A stretch of DNA of 64,000 nucleotides from G963666935 sp963666935 (lineage in GTDB: Bacteria; Bacillota; Clostridia; Christensenellales; CAG-138): positions 1,860,001 through 1,924,000 of the forward strand of contig OY762936.1 in NCBI GenBank assembly GCA_963666935.1, in the 5' to 3' direction. This document shows positions 52,119-61,022 of the stretch, in pieces. Positions within the stretch are counted from its first letter, which is position 1. Each line of letters opens with the position of its first letter. Below the pieces are notes generated by a model that saw only the letters and a list, made by a program, of their open reading frames with translations, was not told where the DNA came from and ran no database searches. The position numbers and the translations under genes are program-made.

Positions 52119-53234
52119 ATGAAAAACTTGGGCTTCGGCCTTATGCGCATGCCGCTCAAAAACCCCAACGATAAGGGGAGCGTGGACACTACGGCCCTGT
52201 GTGCCATGGTGGATGCCTTCCTCGCGCGGGGCTTTACCTACTTCGATACGGCATACATGTACCATAACTTTAAAAGCGAGAACTTCATGAAAGATGCCTT
52301 GGTGGCCCGCCACCCCCGCGCTTCCTTTCAGGTAGCGGATAAATTTCCGGTGTGGTACCTCCCAAACAAAGGTACGCATGAGCACTATTTTGAGGAGCAG
52401 CTCAATAAGTGCGGCGTGGATTACTTCGATTATTACATGATCCATGAGCTGACCGTAGCCAATTACGAGATTTCCCAGCAATTCTCCACCTTCGAGTATC
52501 TGAAAAGCCAAAAGGCCGCAGGTCGTATCAAGCGCCTGGGCTTCTCCTTCCACGATACTGCGGACCTACTGGATCGCATCCTTACGGATCATCCGACGGT
52601 GGATTTCGTGCAGCTTCAGCTCAATTATCTGGACTGGGAAGACAAAAATATCCAGTCCCGCCTGTGCTACGAAGTGGCCCGAAAGCACTCCAAGCCCATC
52701 ATCGTGATGGAGCCCCTCAAGGGTGGCACCCTGGCCAGTGTACCGCCGGAGGTAGAGGCATTGTTCCGTGCCCGCAGGCCAGAACTATCCGTGGCGTCCT
52801 GGGGCATTCGCTTCGCCGCCAGCCTCCCGGGCGTAGAAATGGTACTTTCCGGCATGTCCGATATGGAACAGCTGCTGGATAACACCTCCTACATGGCGAA
52901 CTTCGAACCCATGGATGAGGAGGAGATTTCCCTCTGCCACAAGGCGGCAAAAATCATCCGCGCATCCGTGCTCATCCCCTGCACCGCCTGCGGCTACTGT
53001 GTGGATGACTGTCCCCAGAACATCCCCATCCCCAACTACTTCGCCCTGTACAACACCGACAAACATGCCCTCAACAACGACTTTTCCATTCATGAGGATT
53101 ACTATGCAAATTACCTGTCCTCCCACGGCAAAGCCGGGGACTGCATCGCCTGCGGCCAGTGCGAGCAGCTCTGTCCCCAGCACATACCCATCATCGAGTG
53201 GATGAAGAAGGTATCGGAGAACTTCGATAAGTAA
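52119..53234 (+). CDS. Aldo/keto reductase with C-terminal 2x[4Fe-4S] ferredoxin domain (copy 2)
   Basis: 371 residues, a tandem paralogue of the preceding reductase with the same catalytic set and two Cys clusters (CTACGYCVDDCP and CIACGQCEQLCP). DNA identity is very uneven: about 76 bases are identical in the middle while flanks differ, which points to gene conversion. The ATG follows AGGAGG. A terminator closes the pair. Confidence 0.92.
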   Translation: MKNLGFGLMRMPLKNPNDKGSVDTTALCAMVDAFLARGFTYFDTAYMYHNFKSENFMKDALVARHPRASFQVADKFPVWYLPNKGTHEHYFEEQLNKCGVDYFDYYMIHELTVANYEISQQFSTFEYLKSQKAAGRIKRLGFSFHDTADLLDRILTDHPTVDFVQLQLNYLDWEDKNIQSRLCYEVARKHSKPIIVMEPLKGGTLASVPPEVEALFRARRPELSVASWGIRFAASLPGVEMVLSGMSDMEQLLDNTSYMANFEPMDEEEISLCHKAAKIIRASVLIPCTACGYCVDDCPQNIPIPNYFALYNTDKHALNNDFSIHEDYYANYLSSHGKAGDCIACGQCEQLCPQHIPIIEWMKKVSENFDK

Positions 53235-53263
53235 TAAATCCCGTCTCCTGTGAGCCACGGCAA

Positions 53264-53296
53264 TAAAAAATGGACCCAAATTGTGGTCCATTTTTT
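53264..53296 (+). terminator. Intrinsic terminator after the reductase pair
   Basis: AAAAAATGGACC pairs with GGTCCATTTTTT around a short loop. Another weaker GC-rich inverted repeat follows near 53355-53390. Confidence 0.9.
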
Positions 53297-53425
53297 GCGT
53301 TCTTTTATGGGAAGCAATAAAAAAAGCGAACCTAAAGCTCGTCTTTTATAAGTCCCGAAGGGGGGTTGGGGGGTAACCTCCCAAGAGACTACATCACACC
53401 AAAGGACAGCGCCCTGGCAAAAGCC

Positions 53426-54394
53426 TTATTCCCCTGCCCGCATCTGGTTGACGAAGTCGGTCAATGTGTCACAGCCCAGCGCCGCCTTGTTGGCAGAAGC
53501 CCAGTGTAGATCGTCTCCGGAAAGGATAGCAGAACCTTGCACCGGATTCACGGGGAAATAGGTTTTCTGCTTCTCGTCCGGGCCGTCCATCAGAAAGAAC
53601 AGGTAAATTTCGCCCTGTTCAAGGGCCAGCGCGTCAGTTTCCGAAAGACCCGCAGGCTCCAACGTGGCTGCGTCCAGCATCCCGGCCGCCAGCCTAGGAG
53701 CATATACCATGGAGATGGAATCCCCGTACTTAAGCTTGCCCTGGATGCTGCCGTAAACGGTGACTGAGGCCATGGAGGCAGGCATGGTATATTCCGTGGT
53801 GCTGCCACCCTCTTCCGAGCGGAACAGGGTGTCCGCCCCAGCGGGAATGTTGCTTATCTTCCCCACAAAAACTTCGTCCGCGCTCTCAAAAAGCGCGGCA
53901 AGGGTATCGTAGTAATAAGTTTGGGCATAAGCGCTGACAACGACGTCCACCTTTCGGAATTCCTGCTTCACATCCGCAAGGCTCACCTTTTGACCGTCGT
54001 ATATCACCTGATCGTCTTTCACCTCAAACAGCCCGTCGGGCACCATTTCATAAGCGTCCCCGTCTTCGGCGTAATAGGCCTCTTCCTTTTCTTTAAAGCA
54101 AAGCAGGTAACTGGCGTTCTCCGCCAGCTTTTCATTGCAGTGGAGCATGGTGCCCACTTGAGCATCCCCGGCCACTACCCGATTCACAACGATATCGGAA
54201 CATTTTTCTCCGTTTTCATCTACGCGATTGCGCACGCAGGTTCCTAAGATCACCAAAGAAGCGCTTCGGTAGCTTTGGCGTGCCGCAGCGAGGGCCCGTT
54301 CTTCTGAGGTAGAACTGTCTACCATGGCGCAGCTGGTCATAGCGAATATCAGCGCCGCAAGCACGGCGGCGATTGCCGCTTTTCCAAGTCTCAT
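53426..54394 (-). CDS. Hypothetical lipoprotein
   Basis: 322 residues. Signal peptide with lipobox MTSC, so lipidation at Cys22 is likely and the protein would sit outside the membrane. The rest looks like a beta-rich repeated domain: residues about 40-120 and 165-270 both start with a strand SxxVxLGT/VFVGKIS pattern and end with YLLCF or IYLFFL, suggesting a duplicated fold. No function recognised. It lies downstream of recR on the same strand but 84 bp away, near AT-rich sequence. Confidence 0.75.
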   Translation of the reverse strand: MRLGKAAIAAVLAALIFAMTSCAMVDSSTSEERALAAARQSYRSASLVILGTCVRNRVDENGEKCSDIVVNRVVAGDAQVGTMLHCNEKLAENASYLLCFKEKEEAYYAEDGDAYEMVPDGLFEVKDDQVIYDGQKVSLADVKQEFRKVDVVVSAYAQTYYYDTLAALFESADEVFVGKISNIPAGADTLFRSEEGGSTTEYTMPASMASVTVYGSIQGKLKYGDSISMVYAPRLAAGMLDAATLEPAGLSETDALALEQGEIYLFFLMDGPDEKQKTYFPVNPVQGSAILSGDDLHWASANKAALGCDTLTDFVNQMRAGE

Positions 54395-54478
54395 TGGAAC
54401 CCCCCTCTCTGCATCTGTTGTATTGACGCACGCACGGCGTAAAAGGTTGCGCTCTTCAGGAAAAATTTTCCAAATATT

Positions 54479-55066
54479 TTAAATCTCCCGCCGGCCTTCC
54501 ACGGCCTTAAGGAGCGTCATTTCATCTATATATTCCAAATTACCGCCAATGGGGATGCCATGGGCAATGCGGGTAACCTTCACCCCTCGCTGCTTGAGCA
54601 GCCGGGCGATATACACCGCAGTGGCCTCCCCCTCCACATCGGGATTGGTAGCCAAGATCACTTCGTTTACGCCGCCCGCATCCACCCGGGCAATCAGCTC
54701 CCGGATGCGAATATCGTCCGGGCCAATGCCGTCCATGGGAGAAATGGTGCCTTGCAGCACATGGTAACGGCCGCGGAACTCTCGCATTTTCTCAAGGGCG
54801 ATCACATCCCTGGCGTCCCGCACCACGCATAGCGTACCCGTTCGGGATGGGTCTAAGCATAGGGCGCAGGGATCCGTATCCGTATATGCGCCGCATACGG
54901 GGCAATGGTGCACTGCCTCCCGAGCGCAAGTGAGTGCTGCGGCCAGCTCCTTTGCCAAGGATTCCGGCATATCCAAAACATGATATGCCAAGCGCTGAGC
55001 GCTCTTCACGCCAATGCCCGGCAACCGGGAAAGCTGGGCGACCAGCGTGCCGATGGGGTCGCTCAT
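54479..55066 (-). CDS. recR: Recombination mediator RecR
   Basis: 195 residues. Helix-hairpin-helix LSRLPGIGVKSAQRLA, a four-Cys zinc finger (CPVCG and CALC) at about 55-70, then a TOPRIM domain with ATNPDVEGEATA. Works with RecF/RecO in loading RecA at gaps. Its ATG overlaps the ybaB stop by four bases; dnaX-ybaB-recR is the classical order. Confidence 0.97.
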   Translation of the reverse strand: MSDPIGTLVAQLSRLPGIGVKSAQRLAYHVLDMPESLAKELAAALTCAREAVHHCPVCGAYTDTDPCALCLDPSRTGTLCVVRDARDVIALEKMREFRGRYHVLQGTISPMDGIGPDDIRIRELIARVDAGGVNEVILATNPDVEGEATAVYIARLLKQRGVKVTRIAHGIPIGGNLEYIDEMTLLKAVEGRREI

Positions 55067-55401
55067 AGTCCTAGGTTCATGCCGCCGGTAAGCCTGTTCA
55101 TCTCGGCTGCGGTGGTATCTTCCGCCAAGCGCAGGGCTTCGTTTACCGCGGAAAGAACCAGATCCTGCAGCATCTCCACATCTTCGGGATCCACGCAGGC
55201 CGGGTCGATCTCAATAGCTTTCACGACCTTTTGACCGGTAACGGTGGCCTTAACTACGCCGCCGCCCGCCGCAGCCGAAAACTCGCGAGTTGCAAACTCC
55301 TCCTGCATGCGCTGCATATCCTGTTGCATCTTCTGTGCCTGCTTCATGATCTGGGCCATATTGCCTCCGCCGCCCATGCCGCCGAATCCACCTTTCGCCA
55401 T
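55063..55401 (-). CDS. YbaB/EbfC family nucleoid-associated protein
   Basis: 112 residues with a Gly/Met-rich start, the long helix containing MKQAQKMQQDMQRMQEE, and VKATVTGQKVVKAIEIDP then EDVEMLQDLVLSAVNEAL. DNA-binding dimer, usually encoded between dnaX and recR, as here. Confidence 0.95.
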   Translation of the reverse strand: MAKGGFGGMGGGGNMAQIMKQAQKMQQDMQRMQEEFATREFSAAAGGGVVKATVTGQKVVKAIEIDPACVDPEDVEMLQDLVLSAVNEALRLAEDTTAAEMNRLTGGMNLGL

Positions 55402-55429
55402 TTTGTATCCTCCAATGTATAATCAATAT

Positions 55430-55458
55430 ATTATATCATAGCATATATTCCGGTTCAA
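55430..55458 (-). promoter_or_regulatory. Promoter of ybaB-recR
   Basis: On the minus strand, TTGAAC and TATAAT with a 17-bp spacer, so ybaB-recR can be transcribed apart from dnaX. The 55402-55569 gap also has direct copies of ATCTTCAAT near 55507 and 55522. Confidence 0.72.
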
Positions 55459-55569
55459 CCGAACTACGCAAAATCCCGATAAATGCCATATTTTTGACTT
55501 GATTCAATCTTCAATATTTGATCTTCAATGTATCTGTGGCTCAAGTGCCGCATTATATCCCCAAGTGGC

Positions 55570-57492
55570 CTATTCGATCTTCAGCGTGTCCCCAAAAAGA
55601 GCCTTTGCCCTTTGCAGCGGATCCTCTTTTTCCGCCATAGCCAGCCCCAGCGTGCAGCCGGGGGCCAGCTCGGAAAGGAACGCCTGCAGTCGATCCCGAA
55701 TTTCGGGCTTGCTCACCGCCTGAAACAGCACTGGGCTTTCAAAGCGCACAAAAAGTTCCGTGCCGCGCCACTCCTGCTTGATTGCACGCCTGGCAAGCAC
55801 CGCCGCGCTGCGGTTTTCCTCATACAGCTTCCCCGTCACCTGCTTCCAAAGCTCGGCGGGAGAGGTTGCTGCTCCGGCGGAGGATGATGCGGCTCCGGCA
55901 GAAGATGTCAGACCTGATGTCGAGGACGACGTGCCTCCAGCGGGAGATGTCAGGCCTGCTGCCGGGGACGGCGCGGCTCCGGCGGAGGACGGTGCGGCTC
56001 CGGCAGGAGATGGTGCGCCTCCGGCCAAAGAAGGCGAGATTGGGATTTGGGCTTGGGCCGCGGTTTGGCGCGGAGTTTGTGCGCCTGTCGCAGTTTCACC
56101 CTGAGATTCGTTTGGCGATGCGGTTTCGCAGGGGGATGCCGAGGTATTTATCGGAGATTTGGAAACATCCCACGGGGGGACGTCGCCCGGAATTTCGGAC
56201 GGGCCCGCAGACGGGGGTGGAGAGATTACGGGTTGCGCGGATGCCGGGGATGAAGCGTTGGTGGGTGCGGGGGTTGTATGAGGAGTGGGTTGTGGGGTAG
56301 ATGCGGGGGTAGATGCGGGGGTAGATGCGGGGGTTGAAAGGCTGAGGGTGGCGAGGCGGGATTCGAGACGGTCCAAGCGGGCCTGAAGCGACGCGAGGTC
56401 CTTTTCCTCCTCGGGGCGGGCAATGCGGACAAGGGTGCTTTCGATGAGGGCACGAGGCAAGGAAAGGGTGCGAAGTTTTGGCTCTAAAGCTAGCAAAAGT
56501 TCGCAGGCGCGGAGAAGCTCCGCCTCCCCTGCCAATTTGGATTGAGAAAGGTATGTTGACATATCATCCTCGGAACAGTCCAGTAGATCGGCGCAATGGC
56601 CGCAAAGTTTCGCAAAGAGCAGGGCGCGGAAATGCTGGGCTAAGTCACGGGTGAACACTTTTAAATCGCGTCCCTCCGCTACCACCCGATCCAGCCCGGC
56701 AAGGGCCGCCCCGGCATCTCCCTTTATGAGGGAATCCGACATTTGGAAGAGGAAGCCGGCATCCATGCTGCCAAGGAGATCGTACACATCTTGGGCCGAG
56801 ACCTTGTTGCCGCAGAAGGAGAGGCACTGATCCGCCAAGGAAAGCGCATCCCGCATGCCGCCCTCAGCGGCGCGGGCGATGGCTAAAAGCCCCTCCGGGT
56901 CGATCTCTCCCCCGGCACATTTCAGCACTTCCTGCATCCGCGCCACCATGGCAGCTGTGGAAAGCCGCCGAAAATCCATCCGCTGGCAGCGGGAGGCGAT
57001 TGTGGCGGGGATCCTGTGCGGTTCTGTGGTAGCGAGGATGAAAAGCACATGAGCCGGAGGCTCTTCCAGGGTTTTTAACAGGGCGTTGAAGGCATTTGAG
57101 GACAAGGCGTGGGCCTCGTCGATGATATAGACTTTTGTTTTCAGCTCAAGGGGCAGGAAGCGGGCTTTATCGATAATGGAGCGGACATCGTCCACGCCGT
57201 TGTTGCTGGCCGCGTCCAGCTCCAGAATATCCACATTTTCGATTTCGGTGCGGCGGCAGGCATCACATTCCATGCAGGGCTCGCCATTTTTCGGGGATTG
57301 ACAATTCACCGCCCGGGCCAGAATTTTGGCCGCGCTGGTTTTGCCCGTTCCCCGGGGGCCGGAAAACAGATAGGCATGGGCAACAAGCCCCCCGGCAACC
57401 TGATTTTTCAGGATTCTCGTGATGGCCTCCTGCCCCATGACCTCCGAAAAGGTTTGGGGACGGTATTGCCGGTAAAGCGCACGGTATGACAT
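55570..57492 (-). CDS. dnaX: DNA polymerase III subunit gamma/tau
   Basis: 640 residues. AAA+ clamp-loader part: Walker A GPRGTGKTS (about 45), the four-Cys zinc site (CQSP to CDAC), Walker B IIDEAH, SRC motif (ASRCQRMDF) and sensor 2 region. Residues about 380-540 are a low-complexity Pro/Ser/Ala linker with tetrapeptide STPA repeats and heptapeptide AGxxxS repeats. A C-terminal tau domain follows (about 545-640). The ATG lies behind GAGGTG, divergent from trpS. Confidence 0.96.
   Translation of the reverse strand: MSYRALYRQYRPQTFSEVMGQEAITRILKNQVAGGLVAHAYLFSGPRGTGKTSAAKILARAVNCQSPKNGEPCMECDACRRTEIENVDILELDAASNNGVDDVRSIIDKARFLPLELKTKVYIIDEAHALSSNAFNALLKTLEEPPAHVLFILATTEPHRIPATIASRCQRMDFRRLSTAAMVARMQEVLKCAGGEIDPEGLLAIARAAEGGMRDALSLADQCLSFCGNKVSAQDVYDLLGSMDAGFLFQMSDSLIKGDAGAALAGLDRVVAEGRDLKVFTRDLAQHFRALLFAKLCGHCADLLDCSEDDMSTYLSQSKLAGEAELLRACELLLALEPKLRTLSLPRALIESTLVRIARPEEEKDLASLQARLDRLESRLATLSLSTPASTPASTPASTPQPTPHTTPAPTNASSPASAQPVISPPPSAGPSEIPGDVPPWDVSKSPINTSASPCETASPNESQGETATGAQTPRQTAAQAQIPISPSLAGGAPSPAGAAPSSAGAAPSPAAGLTSPAGGTSSSTSGLTSSAGAASSSAGAATSPAELWKQVTGKLYEENRSAAVLARRAIKQEWRGTELFVRFESPVLFQAVSKPEIRDRLQAFLSELAPGCTLGLAMAEKEDPLQRAKALFGDTLKIE
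55871..56038 (-). repeat. 21-bp tandem repeat array inside dnaX
   Basis: Eight contiguous 21-base units, on the plus strand mostly starting GCTCCGGC or CCTCCGGC. Each encodes a heptapeptide of the form (P/S)AGxxxS in the linker of DnaX. The period is exact over 168 bases although units diverge. Confidence 0.88.
56293..56340 (-). repeat. 12-bp tandem repeat inside dnaX
   Basis: Three near-identical copies of GGGGGTAGATGC plus a diverged fourth, encoding STPA tetrapeptides at the start of the dnaX linker. Confidence 0.88.
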
Positions 57493-57524
57493 CGGCGCAC
57501 CTCGCTTTTTCCTTGATATTGTTT

Positions 57525-57575
57525 ATTGTAACACCTTTTCTGCCCGTTGCCAACCGACCCGACAGCGGCTATAAT
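57525..57575. promoter_or_regulatory. Overlapping divergent promoters of dnaX and trpS
   Basis: Rightward: TTGCCA (57547-57552) and TATAAT (57570-57575), spacer 17. Leftward: TTGGCA (57553-57548) and TACAAT (57530-57525), spacer 17. The two -35 boxes share five base pairs, so only one polymerase can bind at a time. Confidence 0.82.
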
Positions 57576-57608
57576 AATGGAATCAATGGTAATTTTGGAG
57601 GTTATTCC

Positions 57609-58607
57609 ATGGCGGAAAAAAAGATCGTCTTTAGCGGCATACAGCCCTCGGGCTCGCCCACGCTGGGCAACTACGTGGGGGCGCTGCGCAACTGGGCACT
57701 GCTGCAAAGCGAGGACCGGTTTTGTTACTACTGCGTGGTAAATATGCACGCCATCACCGTGCGGCAAAACACGCTGGATTTAAAACAGCGCACGGCGGAA
57801 ACCGTTGCACTGCTGCTTGCCTGCGGGATTGACCCCGAAAAATCGGCACTGTTTGTACAATCCCAAGCCCACGAGCACGCGGAGCTGGCTTGGGTGCTTT
57901 GCTGCAACACCTACATGGGCGAGCTTTCCCGGATGACCCAATTTAAGGACAAGAGCGCAAAGCACGAGGACAACATCAACGCAGGGCTTTTCACCTACCC
58001 CGTTTTAATGGCGGCGGACATATTGCTTTACCAGACCCACCTTGTGCCCGTTGGCGCAGACCAGAAGCAGCACATTGAGATTGCCCGGGACATTGCCATC
58101 CGCTTTAACAACGCCTACGGCGAGACCTTTGTCGTACCCGATGGGTTTATTCCCAAATTCGGCGGAAGGGTTATGAGCCTGCAGGACCCCACCCAGAAGA
58201 TGAGCAAATCCGACGCCAACCCCAACAGCTACATCGCCATCATGGACGAACCGGCCGTGATTTTGAAAAAATTCAAGAAGGCCGTAACCGACTGCGACGG
58301 CATAATTGCCTACGACCCGGAGAACCGGGCCGGGGTTTCCAACCTTTTATCCATCTACACCGCCTTCACCGGCAAGAGCATGGACGAGGGGGTTGCCGAA
58401 TTTGACGGGCAGGGCTACGGAAAGCTGAAAACCTCCGTTGCGGAGGCCGTGATTGCCGAGCTGACCCCCATTCAGGCGGAATTCCACCGGCTGCTTGACG
58501 ACATGCCCTATTTGGAGCAGGTGATGGCCGCGGGCGCAGAAAAAGCCGAACAGCAGGCCAGAAAGACCCTCGCCACCGTATATGAGCGCGTTGGGCTGAA
58601 CGTATAA
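57609..58607 (+). CDS. trpS: Tryptophanyl-tRNA synthetase
   Basis: 332 residues, class Ic. The HIGH-type motif is SGIQPSGSPTLGNYVGA and KMSKS is KMSKSDAN. The ATG is behind GGAGG. No T-box was seen in the short leader. A HEPN-like gene of quite different base composition begins seven bases after its stop. Confidence 0.97.
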   Translation: MAEKKIVFSGIQPSGSPTLGNYVGALRNWALLQSEDRFCYYCVVNMHAITVRQNTLDLKQRTAETVALLLACGIDPEKSALFVQSQAHEHAELAWVLCCNTYMGELSRMTQFKDKSAKHEDNINAGLFTYPVLMAADILLYQTHLVPVGADQKQHIEIARDIAIRFNNAYGETFVVPDGFIPKFGGRVMSLQDPTQKMSKSDANPNSYIAIMDEPAVILKKFKKAVTDCDGIIAYDPENRAGVSNLLSIYTAFTGKSMDEGVAEFDGQGYGKLKTSVAEAVIAELTPIQAEFHRLLDDMPYLEQVMAAGAEKAEQQARKTLATVYERVGLNV

Positions 58608-58614
58608 ATTTTGT

Positions 58615-59112
58615 ATGGCTGATCAAAGAGGGCTGCCAGAAAAAATTAAAATTGAAGAGCTCGATTCATTATTCTCAGAGAGTAAAGTAACTGATACAAC
58701 TCAATTGGCTACCTTGGCGAGAAAACATGCGGCCAATTATTTATACGCTGGGCGTATTTTATTCGAACAAATAAATGTCAATGACAGTGTAGCATCACCT
58801 TGTGCTGTCGTTGCAGCGTTTTCATGCGAATTATACCTTAAAAGCATTATATATAGCACAGGGAAGAATAGAGTTACAGGCCATAGCCTTGAAGAGCTGT
58901 TTAATGAAGTGCCCGCAAATATTCGAAATGAAATATTGAATATGGTCAAACAAAATGATCCTCAAAATTACTTTATGACTGGCTTAAGCGAGAATAGCAA
59001 TGCGTTTATAAAAGTTAGGTATTTGTTTGAACGAACAAGAACAGGTTTTAACCCCTCGTTCCTTTTATCGTTTGCACAAATATTAAGTGATTATATCGCA
59101 CAAAAGGGATAG
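58615..59112 (+). CDS. HEPN-like protein (tentative)
   Basis: 165 residues, mostly helical, AT-rich compared with trpS. LARKHAANYLYAGRILFEQ and AFSCELYLKSII then RVTGHSLEELF resemble helical HEPN-type domains, where an Arg and His near Arg86/His90 could belong to the RNase motif; here the spacing is shorter than the usual R-x4-6-H, so catalytic function is doubtful. It has no visible ribosome binding site and starts seven bases after trpS. A terminator follows. It is placed before a peptidase-PIN pair often seen in toxin-antitoxin contexts. Confidence 0.55.
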   Translation: MADQRGLPEKIKIEELDSLFSESKVTDTTQLATLARKHAANYLYAGRILFEQINVNDSVASPCAVVAAFSCELYLKSIIYSTGKNRVTGHSLEELFNEVPANIRNEILNMVKQNDPQNYFMTGLSENSNAFIKVRYLFERTRTGFNPSFLLSFAQILSDYIAQKG

Positions 59113-59151
59113 CGCTAATCAAGCCAAATTTGAATTTATCCAGCAGTATAT

Positions 59152-59175
59152 AAAAAGACCCGAAAGGGTCTTTTT
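59152..59175 (+). terminator. Intrinsic terminator after the HEPN-like gene
   Basis: AAAAAGACC pairs with GGGTCTTTTT around a four- to five-base loop. Confidence 0.9.
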
Positions 59176-59367
59176 ATGTCGAGAATAGGGGTAATTTGGA
59201 TTTTGTTGTAAAGGAAAGAAGAGTGGTGGTAAAATGTGGGTGATGTTTTGCGTAATTAATGTGGAGCAAGAAGTATTCGCGGCTTGGTAATTATGGAAAG
59301 TTGGGGCATTTTATTAAACAATAAGTAGTTTTTTATGTATGGAGTGCGAATACAAGGAGATAATGGC
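59176..59367 (+). promoter_or_regulatory. AT-rich upstream region of the ImmA/IrrE-PIN genes
   Basis: A possible promoter is TTGTAA with TAAAAT after about 18 bp near 59209-59238. No other gene is seen. Self-repression by the XRE part of the following protein is likely in this family, but no palindrome is obvious. Confidence 0.35.
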
Positions 59368-60507
59368 ATGACTGAAAAAATAACCTGTATAAATGGCGAT
59401 GTATTGAAATGGGCGCGTCTGCAATGCTGTGATTTGCAATTAAAATCTATTAGCGAAATTCTGACCAAAATCGAAGCTTGGGAAAATGGGGACGATTATC
59501 CAACATACGCACAACTAGAAAAACTTGCGCATGCATACAAAAAACCTTTGGCTGTATTTTTCTTTCCTCAGCCACCAGAAGGAATCGCATATCAAGCTGA
59601 ATTTCGAACTGCTTCTAATTTTGAAATTTCACATTTGTCATATAAGGTGACAAGACTTATTAATGATGCTTTAGTAATGCAGATTAACTTGCAGGAACTT
59701 ATATCAGAACAACACACAAAAGAAAGTATTTTGCATAACAAATTAAAGGAAGTCGAAGCGCAAAAATTGGCGAAGGTAACCAGAGATTATTTGGAAGTAC
59801 CTATCGAGCAGCAAATGAAAATAAAGACAGCAAAAGAGATGCTGGAAATATGGCGTGACGCATTTTACAAACAGGGTATATATATTTTTAAAGAAGCTTT
59901 TTATGATGAAAACATCTCTGGATTTTGCATCTATGATGGCTGTTTCCCAATTATTTATATAAATAATTCCATGTCTTTTACTCGCCAAATTTTCACTTTG
60001 TTTCATGAATTATACCACCTCATTCATGAAACCGGAGGGATAGACAAACTTTGTGATAGTATGGATGGAACGCTTTCAAAAGGGCAGCAGAATATCGAAA
60101 AAATGTGTAATAAATTTGCCGCTGACTTTTTGCTCCCAGAAAATATCCTTAATAACCAAATTGGAAATACTCAAGTTTCATATAAGTTAGTTTGTGAATT
60201 AGCAGATAAATTCCATGTAAGTAAAGAGGCCATGATTTTACGCCTTATAGATTTAGGACGAGTTGATTGGAATTTTTATAATGAAAACACTAGCGACATT
60301 TACATTGATTTTATGAGAGTAAAGCCAAAAACTAAAGGAGGAAATCAAAACAATACCTTAATTAGCTATTTAGGAAGGAACTATTTAAAATTAGCATTCT
60401 CCGCATATCGTGAAAATCGTATTGATGCGTTTCAACTTGCATCATATACAAAAACAAGGGTATCTAACATCCCGGCTCTCGAAAAAGCTTGGGGGTGGAA
60501 AGTTTGA
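59368..60507 (+). CDS. XRE-ImmA/IrrE (COG2856-type) regulator with zinc metallopeptidase domain
   Basis: 379 residues. A degenerate XRE helix-turn-helix at 10-65 ends in the family's WENGDDYPTYAQLEKLAHAY. A helical middle follows, then an ImmA/IrrE peptidase domain with the zinc site HELYH (213-217) and the Glu-bearing NIEKMCNKFAADFLLP (third ligand near 244). Such proteins sense and cut partner proteins, or act as antitoxins. The ATG has AAGGAGAT upstream. Its stop overlaps the start of the PIN gene by four bases (TTGA), which marks them as a pair. Confidence 0.9.
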   Translation: MTEKITCINGDVLKWARLQCCDLQLKSISEILTKIEAWENGDDYPTYAQLEKLAHAYKKPLAVFFFPQPPEGIAYQAEFRTASNFEISHLSYKVTRLINDALVMQINLQELISEQHTKESILHNKLKEVEAQKLAKVTRDYLEVPIEQQMKIKTAKEMLEIWRDAFYKQGIYIFKEAFYDENISGFCIYDGCFPIIYINNSMSFTRQIFTLFHELYHLIHETGGIDKLCDSMDGTLSKGQQNIEKMCNKFAADFLLPENILNNQIGNTQVSYKLVCELADKFHVSKEAMILRLIDLGRVDWNFYNENTSDIYIDFMRVKPKTKGGNQNNTLISYLGRNYLKLAFSAYRENRIDAFQLASYTKTRVSNIPALEKAWGWKV

Positions 60508-60986
60508 AAGTTTATGTTGTTGACACTTGCGCTATGCGAGAATTGATATACCATTGTCGTCGTGGCATACCTGCATATGATAGAATGTGGGATATGATTG
60601 ATCAGTTGATTATTGCTAGCGAAATTGTCTTTGTCAAAGAATCTTTTAGTGAATTGGAACGTCAATGTACTACAAAAGAAAATGTCCAATGGCTTAAGGA
60701 GAAAAAAGATTTTTTCACCTCTCCTTCGAATGAAGAATGCGAAATAGTTGCGCAGATTTATAGAAATCGCAACTTTCAAAATAATGTTGCTAGAAAAAAC
60801 ATTCATAATGGACAACCTGTTGCAGATGCGTTTTTAGTTGCAAGAGCAAAATTCATAGGTAATGATGCTATCGTTGTTAGCCGAGAAGTGCTAAAACCAA
60901 ATGCTGCTAAAATTCCAAATCTCTGTGAAGCTTTGGGTGTGGCATACATTGATGATCAAGAGTTTCAAAAAATACTTTTACCATGA
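60504..60986 (+). CDS. DUF4411-type PIN-like nuclease (probable toxin)
   Basis: 160 residues. PIN-fold core with Asp7 (VVDTCAMREL), Glu46/Glu50 (KESFSEL), Asp108 (VADAFLVARAK) and the VVSRE strand; these acidic residues form the metal site of PIN RNases. The start is TTG at 60504, overlapping the peptidase-gene stop, with GGGGTGG upstream. A peptidase-domain regulator followed by this PIN type is a recurrent pair and is best explained as an antitoxin/sensor and RNase toxin. Confidence 0.85.
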   Translation: MKVYVVDTCAMRELIYHCRRGIPAYDRMWDMIDQLIIASEIVFVKESFSELERQCTTKENVQWLKEKKDFFTSPSNEECEIVAQIYRNRNFQNNVARKNIHNGQPVADAFLVARAKFIGNDAIVVSREVLKPNAAKIPNLCEALGVAYIDDQEFQKILLP

Positions 60987-61022
60987 CAAACATCATATTA
61001 TGTAGAGACGGAGTATATATTC

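Noticed and set aside
56295..56340. Short repeats in dnaX as a possible CRISPR-like array
   Set aside because: Units are 12 bp, directly adjacent without spacers and in frame, so they are coding microsatellite repeats.
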